Part shown: one piece after another, positions 1 to 7,467 of the stretch
Numbering within the stretch: the first letter of the stretch is position 1
Layout: each line of letters starts with the position of its first letter
NCBI GenBank assembly: GCA_021780935.1
Contig: JAJXXT010000103.1
Span: 1 to 15,254, forward strand
DNA: 15,254 nt
Direction of reading: 5' to 3'
Origin: Pseudomonadota bacterium
GTDB taxonomy: Bacteria; Pseudomonadota; Alphaproteobacteria; Acetobacterales; Acetobacteraceae
Program-made: the position numbers and the translations under genes
Notes under the pieces: model-generated
What the model was told of the DNA's origin: nothing
What the model saw: the letters and a program-made list of their open reading frames with translations, nothing else
The model's database searches: none

Positions 1-14
1 CCTGATCGACCACC

Positions 15-656
15 ATGTCGCGCATCCTGGTCATCAATCCGAACCGCTCGGAAGCCTGCGGCGCTGGCATTTCTGCCGCGCTCGCGCCGCTGCGTTTTAC
101 GGGTGGGCCCGCGCTCGATGTCGTGTCGCTGGCGGACGGTCCGCCGGCGATCTATTCCTGGGCCGATTGGCACGCCGCGGTGGCGCCGATCCTGCGGTGG
201 ATCGCAGCCGATGCGGCGGATGCCTATGTGATTGCCTGCGCGTCCGATCCAGGGATCGAGGCCGCGCGTGCGCTTACGTCCCGTCCGGTGTTCGGGATCT
301 TCCGCTCCGCGGTTGCCGCCGCGGCGGCACGGGCCGAGCGTTTCGGGGTGATCGCGATCGTGGAGGCGTCGAAGGCCCGTCATCGCGCCGCGCTGCGGGC
401 GATGGGGCTTGAGGGGCGGCTGGCGGCAGAGGTGGCGCTGAACGTGAGCATGGAGATATTGCTCTATCCCGTCGCGGCCCGCGCGGCGCTGATCGCTGCG
501 GCGCGAGCCTGCGCGGAAGCGGGGGCGGAGACCGTGATCCTCGGCTGCACCGGCATGGCGCACCACCGCGCGGCGATCGAGGCGGCAGCCGGGGTGCCGG
601 TGATCGAACCCTGCCGGCAGGGAGTGGCGCTGGCGATTGCCGCGCTCGCCGGCTGA
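15..656 (+). CDS. Asp/Glu/hydantoin racemase family protein
   Basis: This 213-residue protein belongs to the aspartate/glutamate/hydantoin racemase superfamily, cofactor-independent enzymes that move a proton at a chiral carbon using two cysteines. The N-terminus INPNRS (residues 7-12) is the usual substrate-binding strand. The two catalytic cysteine positions are visible as Cys75 (IACASDPG) and Cys178 (LGCTGM), and the length fits the family. An in-frame TGA at 3-5 leaves ATG 15 as the only start upstream of the conserved INPN strand. No ribosome binding site is visible in the 14 upstream bases, so it may be coupled to a gene to the left. The substrate cannot be told from sequence: hydantoin or allantoin racemase, aspartate or glutamate racemase and maleate isomerase relatives all remain possible. 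Family assignment is firm; specific activity is not. Confidence 0.85.
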   Translation: MSRILVINPNRSEACGAGISAALAPLRFTGGPALDVVSLADGPPAIYSWADWHAAVAPILRWIAADAADAYVIACASDPGIEAARALTSRPVFGIFRSAVAAAAARAERFGVIAIVEASKARHRAALRAMGLEGRLAAEVALNVSMEILLYPVAARAALIAAARACAEAGAETVILGCTGMAHHRAAIEAAAGVPVIEPCRQGVALAIAALAG

Positions 657-725
657 GCGACACGGGAGGAGCGCCCCGGTTCGCCGACCCTGGCCCGATC
701 CGGCCCGCCGGTGCATGCTCCCGGA

Positions 726-1337
726 ATGCTGCAACGCACGCCACCCGAACTCGTGCTCGCCAGCGCGTCCTCCGCGCGGCGCACGCTGCTGGAAGCCGCC
801 GGCCTGGTGTTCACCATCGCCCCCGCGGCGATCGACGAGGCCGCGATCCGCGACGCCGCGCGGGCCGAAGGGGCGGAGGCGACCGAAGCCGCCCTGCGGC
901 TGGCCGAACTGAAGGCCGAGCGGGTGGCGCGCCGGCGGCCGGACGCGCTGGTGATCGCCGCCGATCAGATCCTGGTGTGCGACGGGACGTGGTACGACAA
1001 GCCCGCCAACCTCGTCGCCGCCCGCGCGCAGTTGGCCGCTTTGCGCGGCCGGGTGCACCACCTGGCCACCGCTGTGCTCTGCTGGGGGAGCGGTGCGCGG
1101 CTCTGGCACCATATCGCCGCGCCGCGCCTGACCATGCGGACGTTCTCGCCGGCGTTTCTCGATGCCTATGTGACCGCCGAAGGGGAGCGGATACTGACCA
1201 GCGTCGGCGCCTATCGGCTGGAGGGGTTAGGCGTTCACCTGTTCGATCGCATCGAGGGCGAGCACAGCGCGATTCTGGGGTTGCCGCTGCTGCCCCTGCT
1301 CGGCTTCCTGCGCCAGCACGGGGTGCTGCTGGGCTGA
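726..1337 (+). CDS. maf: Maf-like nucleoside triphosphate pyrophosphatase
   Basis: Maf proteins hydrolyse non-canonical or modified nucleoside triphosphates to monophosphates in the cytoplasm (house-cleaning). The protein has the N-terminal phosphate-binding loop LASASSARRTLL (residues 11-22; family consensus SASPRR, with the Pro replaced by Ala here), the conserved Lys63, the catalytic pair Asp80-Gln81 (AADQ), a variant of the GKP motif (YDKPAN, 90-95), and the C-terminal [11 protein letters not shown] segment. ATG 726 gives 203 residues, normal for Maf. An in-frame GTG at 711 would add five residues. Neither start has a clear ribosome binding site. The 3' end overlaps the convergent HxlR gene by 111 bp. 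The substrate preference (dTTP/UTP type or m7GTP type) was not determined. Confidence 0.87.
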   Translation: MLQRTPPELVLASASSARRTLLEAAGLVFTIAPAAIDEAAIRDAARAEGAEATEAALRLAELKAERVARRRPDALVIAADQILVCDGTWYDKPANLVAARAQLAALRGRVHHLATAVLCWGSGARLWHHIAAPRLTMRTFSPAFLDAYVTAEGERILTSVGAYRLEGLGVHLFDRIEGEHSAILGLPLLPLLGFLRQHGVLLG

Positions 1338-1667
1338 TACGGCCCGGTCCGGGTACCAGCGCCGCGCCACGGTGTTCAGCGCTTCCAATGCGGCCATCAA
1401 TTCGAAGCCGCGCGCGGTCAGCGCATAGCTGACGCGTGGGGGCGTGGTGGGCTCGACGCTGCGGCGGATCACGCCCTCCTGCTCCAGCAACCGCAGGCGC
1501 AGCGTGAGCAGGCGGGAGGAAACGCCGGGAACGGCGCGGCGCAAGGCGCCGAAGCGTGTAGCCCCCTGGCTGCCGAGCACCCAGAGAATGTAGGTGGTCC
1601 ACGGCCCCATCAGCAGCGTGAGCAGGGCTTCCATCGGGCAGGGGGAGCGGGGAGCGGTTCGGGCCAT
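1227..1667 (-). CDS. HxlR family transcriptional regulator
   Basis: This is a winged helix-turn-helix regulator of the HxlR/MarR-like class, 146 residues. It shows the family opening [20 protein letters not shown] (Cys10 in the family's usual redox-sensing position), the recognition helix region [21 protein letters not shown], and the wing PPRVSYALT. Many HxlR proteins sense quinones, aldehydes or thiol oxidation through this N-terminal Cys and repress a divergent detoxification gene. That fits the divergent wrbA and doxX genes just across the 99-bp intergenic region. About the last 37 residues are encoded antisense to the end of maf and are unlike the family, so the C-terminal tail is probably non-conserved. 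Likely autoregulated through the inverted repeat at 1677-1696. Confidence 0.88.
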   Translation of the reverse strand: MARTAPRSPCPMEALLTLLMGPWTTYILWVLGSQGATRFGALRRAVPGVSSRLLTLRLRLLEQEGVIRRSVEPTTPPRVSYALTARGFELMAALEALNTVARRWYPDRAVSAQQHPVLAQEAEQGQQRQPQNRAVLALDAIEQVNA

Positions 1668-1676
1668 ACGGTTACT

Positions 1677-1696
1677 TTGGAATACCTACTTTCCAA
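1677..1696. promoter_or_regulatory. Probable HxlR operator (inverted repeat)
   Basis: The arms TTGGAA (1677-1682) and TTCCAA (1691-1696) form a perfect 6-bp inverted repeat with an 8-bp spacer. The hexamer TACTTT also occurs twice at a 14-bp interval (1673-1678 and 1687-1692). The patch is AT-rich in a GC-rich surrounding and lies 10 bp upstream of the HxlR start codon and about 70 bp upstream of wrbA, where an HxlR dimer would be expected to control both directions. Operator status is inferred from position and symmetry; no clear -35/-10 pair was identified. Confidence 0.5.
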
Positions 1697-1766
1697 TTGC
1701 AACCCCCTGGCCCAGATAGCCGCCACGGCCCCCGCGTGGGGTGCAAATGCGATGGAGAACGCAACG

Positions 1767-2369
1767 ATGGCGAAGATTCTGGTCCTCTACTACAGCACCT
1801 GGGGCCATGTGGAGACGATGGCGACCGCAATCGCCGAGGGCGCGGCGGCGGTACCCGGCACTACGGTGACGATGAAGCGGGTGCCCGAGACGATGCCGGC
1901 CGAGACGCTGGCCGCGATCCACGCCAAAACGGACCAGCCTGCACCGATTGCTGTACCGGGCGAGCTTGCGGATTACGACGCCATCATCTTCGGCACACCC
2001 ACGCGCTTTGGCAACATGTGCGGGCAGATGCGTAACTTCCTCGATCAGACGGGAGGGCTTTGGGCAGCGGCGAAGCTGGTCGGCAAGATCGGCAGCGTGT
2101 TCGCCAGCACTGCGTCTCAGCACGGTGGGCAAGAGACGACGATTACGTCCTTCCACACCACGCTGCTGCATCACGGCATGATCATCGTCGGGATGCCTTA
2201 TGCGATCCCCGAAATGAACCAGCTGGCCGAGGCCGCCGGCGGCACGCCCTATGGCGCCACCACCCTGTCGGCCGGGGACGGCTCGCGCCGGCCGAGCGCG
2301 GGGGAACTCGCGATCGCGCGCTACCAGGGCGGCCATGTCGCCGGCCTGGCCGCACGGCTGTTCGGCTGA
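1767..2369 (+). CDS. wrbA: NAD(P)H:quinone oxidoreductase, WrbA type
   Basis: A flavodoxin-fold FMN enzyme that reduces quinones by two electrons and so avoids semiquinone radicals. Residues 4-14 ([11 protein letters not shown]) form the FMN phosphate loop. [21 protein letters not shown] (76-96) and [14 protein letters not shown] (112-125) are the WrbA flavin-contacting segments. The length of 200 residues is typical. ATG 1767 is chosen because GGAGAA (1754-1759) sits at a good distance and the protein then begins directly with the family start [10 protein letters not shown]. Upstream in-frame ATGs at 1752 and 1677 would add residues with no family counterpart. It is followed after 17 bp by the DoxX gene, and the divergent HxlR gene probably regulates both. 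Confidence 0.92.
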   Translation: MAKILVLYYSTWGHVETMATAIAEGAAAVPGTTVTMKRVPETMPAETLAAIHAKTDQPAPIAVPGELADYDAIIFGTPTRFGNMCGQMRNFLDQTGGLWAAAKLVGKIGSVFASTASQHGGQETTITSFHTTLLHHGMIIVGMPYAIPEMNQLAEAAGGTPYGATTLSAGDGSRRPSAGELAIARYQGGHVAGLAARLFG

Positions 2370-2386
2370 GGCGGGGAGAGCGTGCG

Positions 2387-2815
2387 ATGAACGCCGACGG
2401 AATCGATTCCCGCACCGCGCCCTATGCGGCGTTTCTGCTGCGCGTGTCCCTTGGGGCGCTGTTCCTGGCCCATGCCGGGCTCAAGCTGTTCGTGTTCACC
2501 CCGGCCGGTACCGAGCGCTTCTTCGCTTCCCTCGGCATGCCGGGCTGGGCGGGGCTCGTGGTGATCGCGGCCGAGATCATCGCTGGCATGGCCCTGATCG
2601 TGGGATTCCACGCTCGAGTGGTCGCCCTGGTGATGATCCCGGACCTGCTGGGCGCGATCGCCCTGGTGCATATCCACAACGGGTTCTTCTTCACCGCCAA
2701 GGGCGGTGGTTACGAATACCCGTTGTTCTGGGCCATGGCGCTGGCGGTTCTGGCGCTGGCGGGGGACGGGGCCTGGGCGGTCCGGCCGGGTCACACGGGG
2801 CACGAGAGAATATAG
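2387..2815 (+). CDS. DoxX family inner-membrane protein
   Basis: A 142-residue integral membrane protein of the DoxX family, with four hydrophobic segments at about residues 15-37, 54-74, 77-95 and 112-126. The family features RVSLGALFLAHAGLKLF at the first helix and the loop HNGFFFTAKGGGYEYPLFW before the last are present. DoxX relatives were first found with terminal quinol oxidase and often accompany redox-stress genes; their biochemical role is mostly undefined. GGGGAGAG (2373-2380) precedes ATG 2387. It lies 17 bp after wrbA in the same direction and almost certainly shares its transcript. The 3' side runs into an AT-rich stretch (2810-2848). The terminator found there has its U-run on the other strand, so termination of this gene is less clear. 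Confidence 0.87.
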   Translation: MNADGIDSRTAPYAAFLLRVSLGALFLAHAGLKLFVFTPAGTERFFASLGMPGWAGLVVIAAEIIAGMALIVGFHARVVALVMIPDLLGAIALVHIHNGFFFTAKGGGYEYPLFWAMALAVLALAGDGAWAVRPGHTGHERI

Positions 2816-2839
2816 ATACGAATACGCAATATATATGGC

Positions 2840-2882
2840 AAAAAAAGAGTGCGCAGGGTGGATCATTCCCCACCCTGCGCAC
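2840..2882 (-). terminator. Intrinsic terminator of the minus-strand PFOR operon
   Basis: A perfect 13-bp inverted repeat (2849-2861 with 2870-2882) encloses an 8-base loop. On the minus strand the stem is followed after two bases by seven consecutive T (2846-2840), a classical Rho-independent terminator. The stop codon of the DHOD-like gene (2865-2863) lies in the loop, and the upstream arm consists of that gene's last codons. There is no T-run on the plus-strand side, so any bidirectional effect on the wrbA-doxX transcript would rely on the hairpin alone. Confidence 0.9.
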
Positions 2883-3879
2883 CCGGCAGAATTACGGTAA
2901 ACCCCTGCAGGATCTGGATATAGTCGCCACGCTCCATCCGCATAGCCCGGCCTACCGCAGCTTGGCTCATGCAGCCCCTCAGGCCCTCGACCGAGGCGAA
3001 TCCACGCGCTTCGCCCCAGCGCTCCAGGCCTTCCAGCAGGGTTCGGAGATAGGCGGGGCCGTGGCGCAGCAGCGCGGCGGTGCTCATCACGGTGTCCGCC
3101 CCGACCAGCAGGTATTTGATCACCTCTTCGGCCGTCTCGACCCCGGTGCCGGCGGCGAGAGAGCCGCGCAACCGTCCGGCCAGCGCGCCGATCCAGAGCA
3201 GCCCGGGACCGATCTCGCTCCGGCTGCTGAGGATCGCCTGGCGTGACGGGCGTAACGCGGCAAGATTGATGTCCGGCTGATAGAGCCGGTTGAACAAGAC
3301 AAAGCCATCCGCTCCGGCCGCATCGAGGGCACGGATCACCGCGCCCGGCGCGCTGAATGCCGGGGTCAGCTTCATCGCTACCGGCACGGAAACGGTGCGC
3401 TTGAGCGCCTCCAGCACCGCCAGATGCCGCCGCTCCACCGCTGCGCCATCCAGGGTCGGCTCGACTGGCGGGAAATAGACGTTGATCTCGATCGCCTGTG
3501 CGCCGGCCTGTGCGACCAGGCGCGCGTACTCGATCCAGCCGGACTCGGTCGTCCCGTTCAGGCTTGCGATCACCGGGATAGACAGTGCGGCGCGGGCACG
3601 CGCGATCAGAGCGAGCTGCTCGTGCGGCCCCGCTTCCGGCACGCTGCCGACGGGAAAGAAGCTGCTCGCCTCGGGAAACCCCTCGGTGAGCCGGGCAAGG
3701 CGTTCCCGTTCGGCCGTCTCGGCGGCGATCTGCTCCTCAAAGATCGAGGGCAGCACCACCGCGGCGGCGCCCGCGTCCTCCAACCGGCGCAGGTTGTCGA
3801 GCGCGCCGGTGAGCGGGGAGGAGGAAGCGATCAGTGGGCTTGCGAGCGCGAGACCCAGATAGCGTGTGGCGAGATCCAT
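2863..3879 (-). CDS. Dihydroorotate dehydrogenase-like FMN protein
   Basis: A 338-residue TIM-barrel flavoprotein of the dihydroorotate dehydrogenase (class 1)/PreA superfamily. It has the N-terminal strand LGLALASPLIASSSPLTG (8-25), Lys170 (VAMKLTP) at the FMN/substrate position, Asn197 (LFNR), and the FMN phosphate-binding segments GTGVETAEEV (244-253) and LLVGADTVMSTAAL (258-271). The active-site loop that reads N-x-S-C-P-N in true DHODs is INVYFPPVEP (132-141), so the catalytic Cys is replaced by Phe. A pyrimidine-synthesis role is therefore doubtful. It is the last gene of the operon, 8 bp after nifJ, with only a weak ribosome binding site, suggesting coupled translation. An electron-transfer role with PFOR and the Fe-S flavoprotein is an inference from context. 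Confidence 0.8.
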   Translation of the reverse strand: MDLATRYLGLALASPLIASSSPLTGALDNLRRLEDAGAAAVVLPSIFEEQIAAETAERERLARLTEGFPEASSFFPVGSVPEAGPHEQLALIARARAALSIPVIASLNGTTESGWIEYARLVAQAGAQAIEINVYFPPVEPTLDGAAVERRHLAVLEALKRTVSVPVAMKLTPAFSAPGAVIRALDAAGADGFVLFNRLYQPDINLAALRPSRQAILSSRSEIGPGLLWIGALAGRLRGSLAAGTGVETAEEVIKYLLVGADTVMSTAALLRHGPAYLRTLLEGLERWGEARGFASVEGLRGCMSQAAVGRAMRMERGDYIQILQGFTVILPGAQGGE

Positions 3880-3887
3880 GGTGTGCT

Positions 3888-6800
3888 CTATGTCGCCGCT
3901 GGCACCGGCGGGTGGAAGCGTCCGGCATGCCAGCCGGCCATTTCCTCGTAGGTGCGGTATTTCTCATCGATCGCGGCCTGCGCGGCGGCGAGCAACTGCG
4001 CCGCTTCCTCCGGCCGGGCCTGCGCCAATGCGCGGTAGCGGATCTCGTTGTAAGCGTAGTCGCGGAACGGGATCGCCGGCCGCGGAGAATCGAGGCGGAA
4101 CGGATTTTCTCCGACCGTCCGCATGGCCGGATTGTAGCGGAACAACGGCCAATACCCGGAGGCCGCGGCCAGATCCTGCTGGCGCAGCCCATGACGCAGA
4201 TCGTAGCCGTGGGCGATGCAGTGCGAATAGGCCAGGATCAGCGACGGTCCGGGATAGGCTTCGGCCTCCCGGAAGGTCAGCAGGGTCTGCTGCGGATTGG
4301 CCCCCATCGCCACCTGCGCGACATAGACGTTGCCATAGGCGATCGCCTGTAGCGCCAGGTCCTTGCGTGCGGTGCGCTTGCCGGCGGCGGCGAAGCGAGC
4401 GATGGCCCCGAGCGGGGTGGCCTTGGACGCCTGACCGCCGGTATTGGAATAGACCTCGGTATCGAGTACCAGCACGTTTACGTCCCGCGCGCTGGCCAGC
4501 ACGTGGTCGAGCCCGCCATAGCCGATGTCGTAGGCCCAGCCGTCGCCGCCGACGATCCAGACGCTGCGGCGAACGAGATGATCGACCACCGACAGCAGAT
4601 CGCGGGCGGCGGGATCGTCGCCGAGCGCAGCGATGCGGGGGAGCAGCGCTTCGAGCCGCGCCCGCTGCGCGCGGATCTCGGATTCTTGGCGCTGCGGCGC
4701 GTCGAGCATGGCGGCGACGTCGTCCGCGCCGAGCCGTGGCGCCAGCGCGGTGGCGAGCCGGCGCGCCAGTTCGACATGCTGATCGACGGCAAGCCGGAAG
4801 CCGAGGCCGAACTCCGCGTTGTCTTCGAACAGGGAATTCGACCAGGCGGGGCCGCGGCCCTCGCCGTTTTTCGCCCATGGCGTGACGGGCAGGTTGCCGC
4901 CATAGATCGAGGAGCAACCGGTAGCGTTGGCGACCATCATGCGATCGCCGAACAACTGCGAGAGGAGCTTCAGATAAGGCGTCTCGCCGCACCCGGCGCA
5001 GGCACCTGAGAAGGCGAACAGCGGCTCGAGGAATTGCACGCCGCGCACGGTGGCCAAATCGACCCGCGCCCGATCGTTGAGCGGCAGATGTTCGAAAAAG
5101 TCGATCCTTGGGCGCTCGGCAATCGCCCGGCCGCCCTTGTGGTGGAGGTTGATCGCCTTCCGGCCCGGTTCGGTCGGACTGAGTGCCGGGCACGCTTCCA
5201 CGCACAGTCCGCAGCCGGTGCAATCTTCCAGATAGAGTTGCAAGGTGAAGGCGACGTCGGGATACCCGCGCGCGTTGATCGGTGCCGAGAGAAATCCATC
5301 GGGTGCGTCCGCCAACCGTCCGGCGTCGTAGTATTTGGCGCGGATCACGCCATGCGGGCAGACGAAGCCGCACTGGCCGCACTGGATACAAACATCCGGC
5401 ACCCATACCGGAACGTCCTCGGCGATGTCGCGCTTCTCGAAGGCCGAGGTTCCCAGCGGGAAGGTCCCGTCCACAGGCATGAGGCTCACTGGGATGTCGT
5501 CGCCGCGCCCGTCCAGCATTGCCGCGGTCACTTGCTGCACGAAGTCGGGCGCGTCGGCCGAAACCGGCGGTGGGCGTTCCCAGGTAGCGGTGACGGCATC
5601 GGGAACCGGCACTTCGGCGAGCCGCGCCAGCGTGCCGTCCACCGCCTGGAAGTTGCGCTGCACGACCTCCTCGCCCTTGGCGCCGTAGCTCTTGCGGATC
5701 GCGTATTTGATCCGCTCGATCGCCTCTGCGCGCGGCAGCACGCCGGCGATCGCGAAGAAGCAGGTCTGCAGGATGGTGTTGGTACGCCCGCGCAGACCGA
5801 CGTCCTGCGCCGTGTGCGAGGCATCGATCACGAACAGCCTTAGGCCCAGCGCCCGGATCCGCGTCTGCATCGCGCGCGGCAGATGGTTCCAGATCAGATC
5901 CGGCCCGAACGGGGTGTTCAGCAGCAGCGTGGCCCCCGGCGCGGCGAGCCGCAGGATGTCGCGCCGCCCGACGAATCCCCAATGGTGGCAGGCGATGAAA
6001 TTGGCCTGGGCGATCAGATAGGGTGCCCGGATCGGCCGAGGGCCGAAGCGCAGGTGGGAAACCGTCTCGGCGCCCGATTTATGGGAATCGTAGACGAAAT
6101 ACCCCTGGGCGTAGCGCGCACCATCCTCGGCCAGGATCTTCACGCTGTTCTTGTTGGCCCCCACCGTGCCGTCGGAGCCGAGGCCATAGAACACCGCCCG
6201 CACCTCGTCCTGCGGCTCGGGCGGGAAATCCGTCGGGACCGACAGGCTGGTGTGCATCACGTCGTCGTCAATGCCGACGGTGAAGCCGCGACGCGGCGCG
6301 GCACCGGCGAGTTCGTCGAACACCGCCCCGGCCATCGCCGGGGTGAAGTCCTTCGACGACAAGCCGAAGCGTCCGCCGATGACCCGCGGCATGATCGCGC
6401 GTGCGCCGTCCGCGAACGCCTCCGCCAGCGTGGTCACCACATCCTGATACAGTGGCTCCCCGGGTGCGCCGGGCTCCTTGGTACGTTCGAGCACCGCGAT
6501 GGAACGCACCGACGCCGGCAAGGCGGCCAGGAAGGCGCCCGTGGCGAACGGCCGGAACAGCCGGATCTGGAGGACTCCGAGCTTCCTGCCGCGCGCGTTC
6601 AGTGCCGCGGCGGTGGCCCGGGCCGTTTCCGCGCCGCTGCCCATCACCACAACAACATGCTCGGCATCGGCGGAACCGGCGTAATCGAACAGTCGGTAGG
6701 CGCGGCCGGTCATCGCGGCGAGCCGGTCCATGGCGTCCTGCATATGGCCGGGCATGGCGGCGTAGAACGGGTTCACGGTCTCGCGCGCCTGGAAGAAGGT

Positions 6801-7466
6801 ATCGGGATTGTGCGCCGTGCCGCGCACCACCGGGTGCTCGGGATCGAGCGCGCGGGCGCGGTGCGCGCGCACCAGATCGTCGTCGATCATGGCGCGGATC
6901 TGGGTATCGCTCAGGAGCTCGAGTGTGTTCACCTCGTGGGAGGTACGGAATCCGTCGAAGAAATGCAGGATCGGCACGCGAGAGGCGAGCGTGGCCGCCT
7001 GCGCGACCAGCGCCAGGTCGTGCGCTTCCTGTACGGAGCCTGAGCAGAGCTGCGCGAAGCCGGCCGACCGCACGGCCATCACATCCGAATGATCGCCGAA
7101 GATCGACAGCGCCTGGGTGGCAACTGACCGAGCCGCGACATGGAACACGGTCGGCGTCAGCTCGCCCGCGATCTTGAACATGTTGGGCAGCATCAGAAGC
7201 AGCCCCTGCGAGGCAGTGAACGTCGTGGTCAGCGCCCCCGATTGCAGCGCCCCGTGCACCGCGCCGGCCGCGCCGCCCTCGCTCTGCATTTCCTGCACCA
7301 CCGGCACGCCGCCCCAGATGTTGCGCAGCCCGGCTGCAGCCCATTCGTCGGCGAGTTCGGCCATGGTGGAGGAGGGGGTGATCGGGAAGATCGCGCAGAC
7401 TTCGTTCACCCGATAGGCGACATGGGCGGCCGCGGTGTTGCCGTCCATCGTGGCACGGTTCGCCAT
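3888..7466 (-). CDS. nifJ: Pyruvate:ferredoxin (flavodoxin) oxidoreductase
   Basis: A full-length (1192 residues) single-chain PFOR that converts pyruvate and CoA to acetyl-CoA and CO2, reducing ferredoxin or flavodoxin in the cytoplasm. In order it has: the pyrimidine-binding domain (TMDGNTAAAHVAYRVNE; FPITPSSTMAE; SQGLLLM), the transketolase C-terminal-like domain, the EKR region, a two-cluster ferredoxin domain (Cys693/696/699/703 and Cys749/752/755/759), and the TPP domain with GDGWAYDIGYGG and TEVYSNTGGQ. Cys823, Cys826, Cys851 and Cys1083 match the ligands of the TPP-proximal cluster in Desulfovibrio PFOR. No key residue appears missing. GGAGGT (7477-7472) lies 5 bases before ATG, and the start is 1 bp past the stop of the preceding flavoprotein gene. 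No nif genes are nearby, and the upstream FNR-like promoter points to a fermentative or low-oxygen role. Confidence 0.97.
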   Translation of the reverse strand: MANRATMDGNTAAAHVAYRVNEVCAIFPITPSSTMAELADEWAAAGLRNIWGGVPVVQEMQSEGGAAGAVHGALQSGALTTTFTASQGLLLMLPNMFKIAGELTPTVFHVAARSVATQALSIFGDHSDVMAVRSAGFAQLCSGSVQEAHDLALVAQAATLASRVPILHFFDGFRTSHEVNTLELLSDTQIRAMIDDDLVRAHRARALDPEHPVVRGTAHNPDTFFQARETVNPFYAAMPGHMQDAMDRLAAMTGRAYRLFDYAGSADAEHVVVVMGSGAETARATAAALNARGRKLGVLQIRLFRPFATGAFLAALPASVRSIAVLERTKEPGAPGEPLYQDVVTTLAEAFADGARAIMPRVIGGRFGLSSKDFTPAMAGAVFDELAGAAPRRGFTVGIDDDVMHTSLSVPTDFPPEPQDEVRAVFYGLGSDGTVGANKNSVKILAEDGARYAQGYFVYDSHKSGAETVSHLRFGPRPIRAPYLIAQANFIACHHWGFVGRRDILRLAAPGATLLLNTPFGPDLIWNHLPRAMQTRIRALGLRLFVIDASHTAQDVGLRGRTNTILQTCFFAIAGVLPRAEAIERIKYAIRKSYGAKGEEVVQRNFQAVDGTLARLAEVPVPDAVTATWERPPPVSADAPDFVQQVTAAMLDGRGDDIPVSLMPVDGTFPLGTSAFEKRDIAEDVPVWVPDVCIQCGQCGFVCPHGVIRAKYYDAGRLADAPDGFLSAPINARGYPDVAFTLQLYLEDCTGCGLCVEACPALSPTEPGRKAINLHHKGGRAIAERPRIDFFEHLPLNDRARVDLATVRGVQFLEPLFAFSGACAGCGETPYLKLLSQLFGDRMMVANATGCSSIYGGNLPVTPWAKNGEGRGPAWSNSLFEDNAEFGLGFRLAVDQHVELARRLATALAPRLGADDVAAMLDAPQRQESEIRAQRARLEALLPRIAALGDDPAARDLLSVVDHLVRRSVWIVGGDGWAYDIGYGGLDHVLASARDVNVLVLDTEVYSNTGGQASKATPLGAIARFAAAGKRTARKDLALQAIAYGNVYVAQVAMGANPQQTLLTFREAEAYPGPSLILAYSHCIAHGYDLRHGLRQQDLAAASGYWPLFRYNPAMRTVGENPFRLDSPRPAIPFRDYAYNEIRYRALAQARPEEAAQLLAAAQAAIDEKYRTYEEMAGWHAGRFHPPVPAAT

Positions 7467-7467
7467 G

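Noticed and set aside
2810..2848. AT-rich stretch with alternating ATATAT after doxX, considered as a promoter
   Set aside because: It lies between convergent genes, with no gene downstream to serve; it is better explained as the U-run side of the terminator plus spacer.
3964..5982. Long 672-residue minus-strand frame inside nifJ
   Set aside because: It is a high-GC shadow of nifJ, Arg/Gly-rich with no domains; the nifJ frame holds all conserved motifs.
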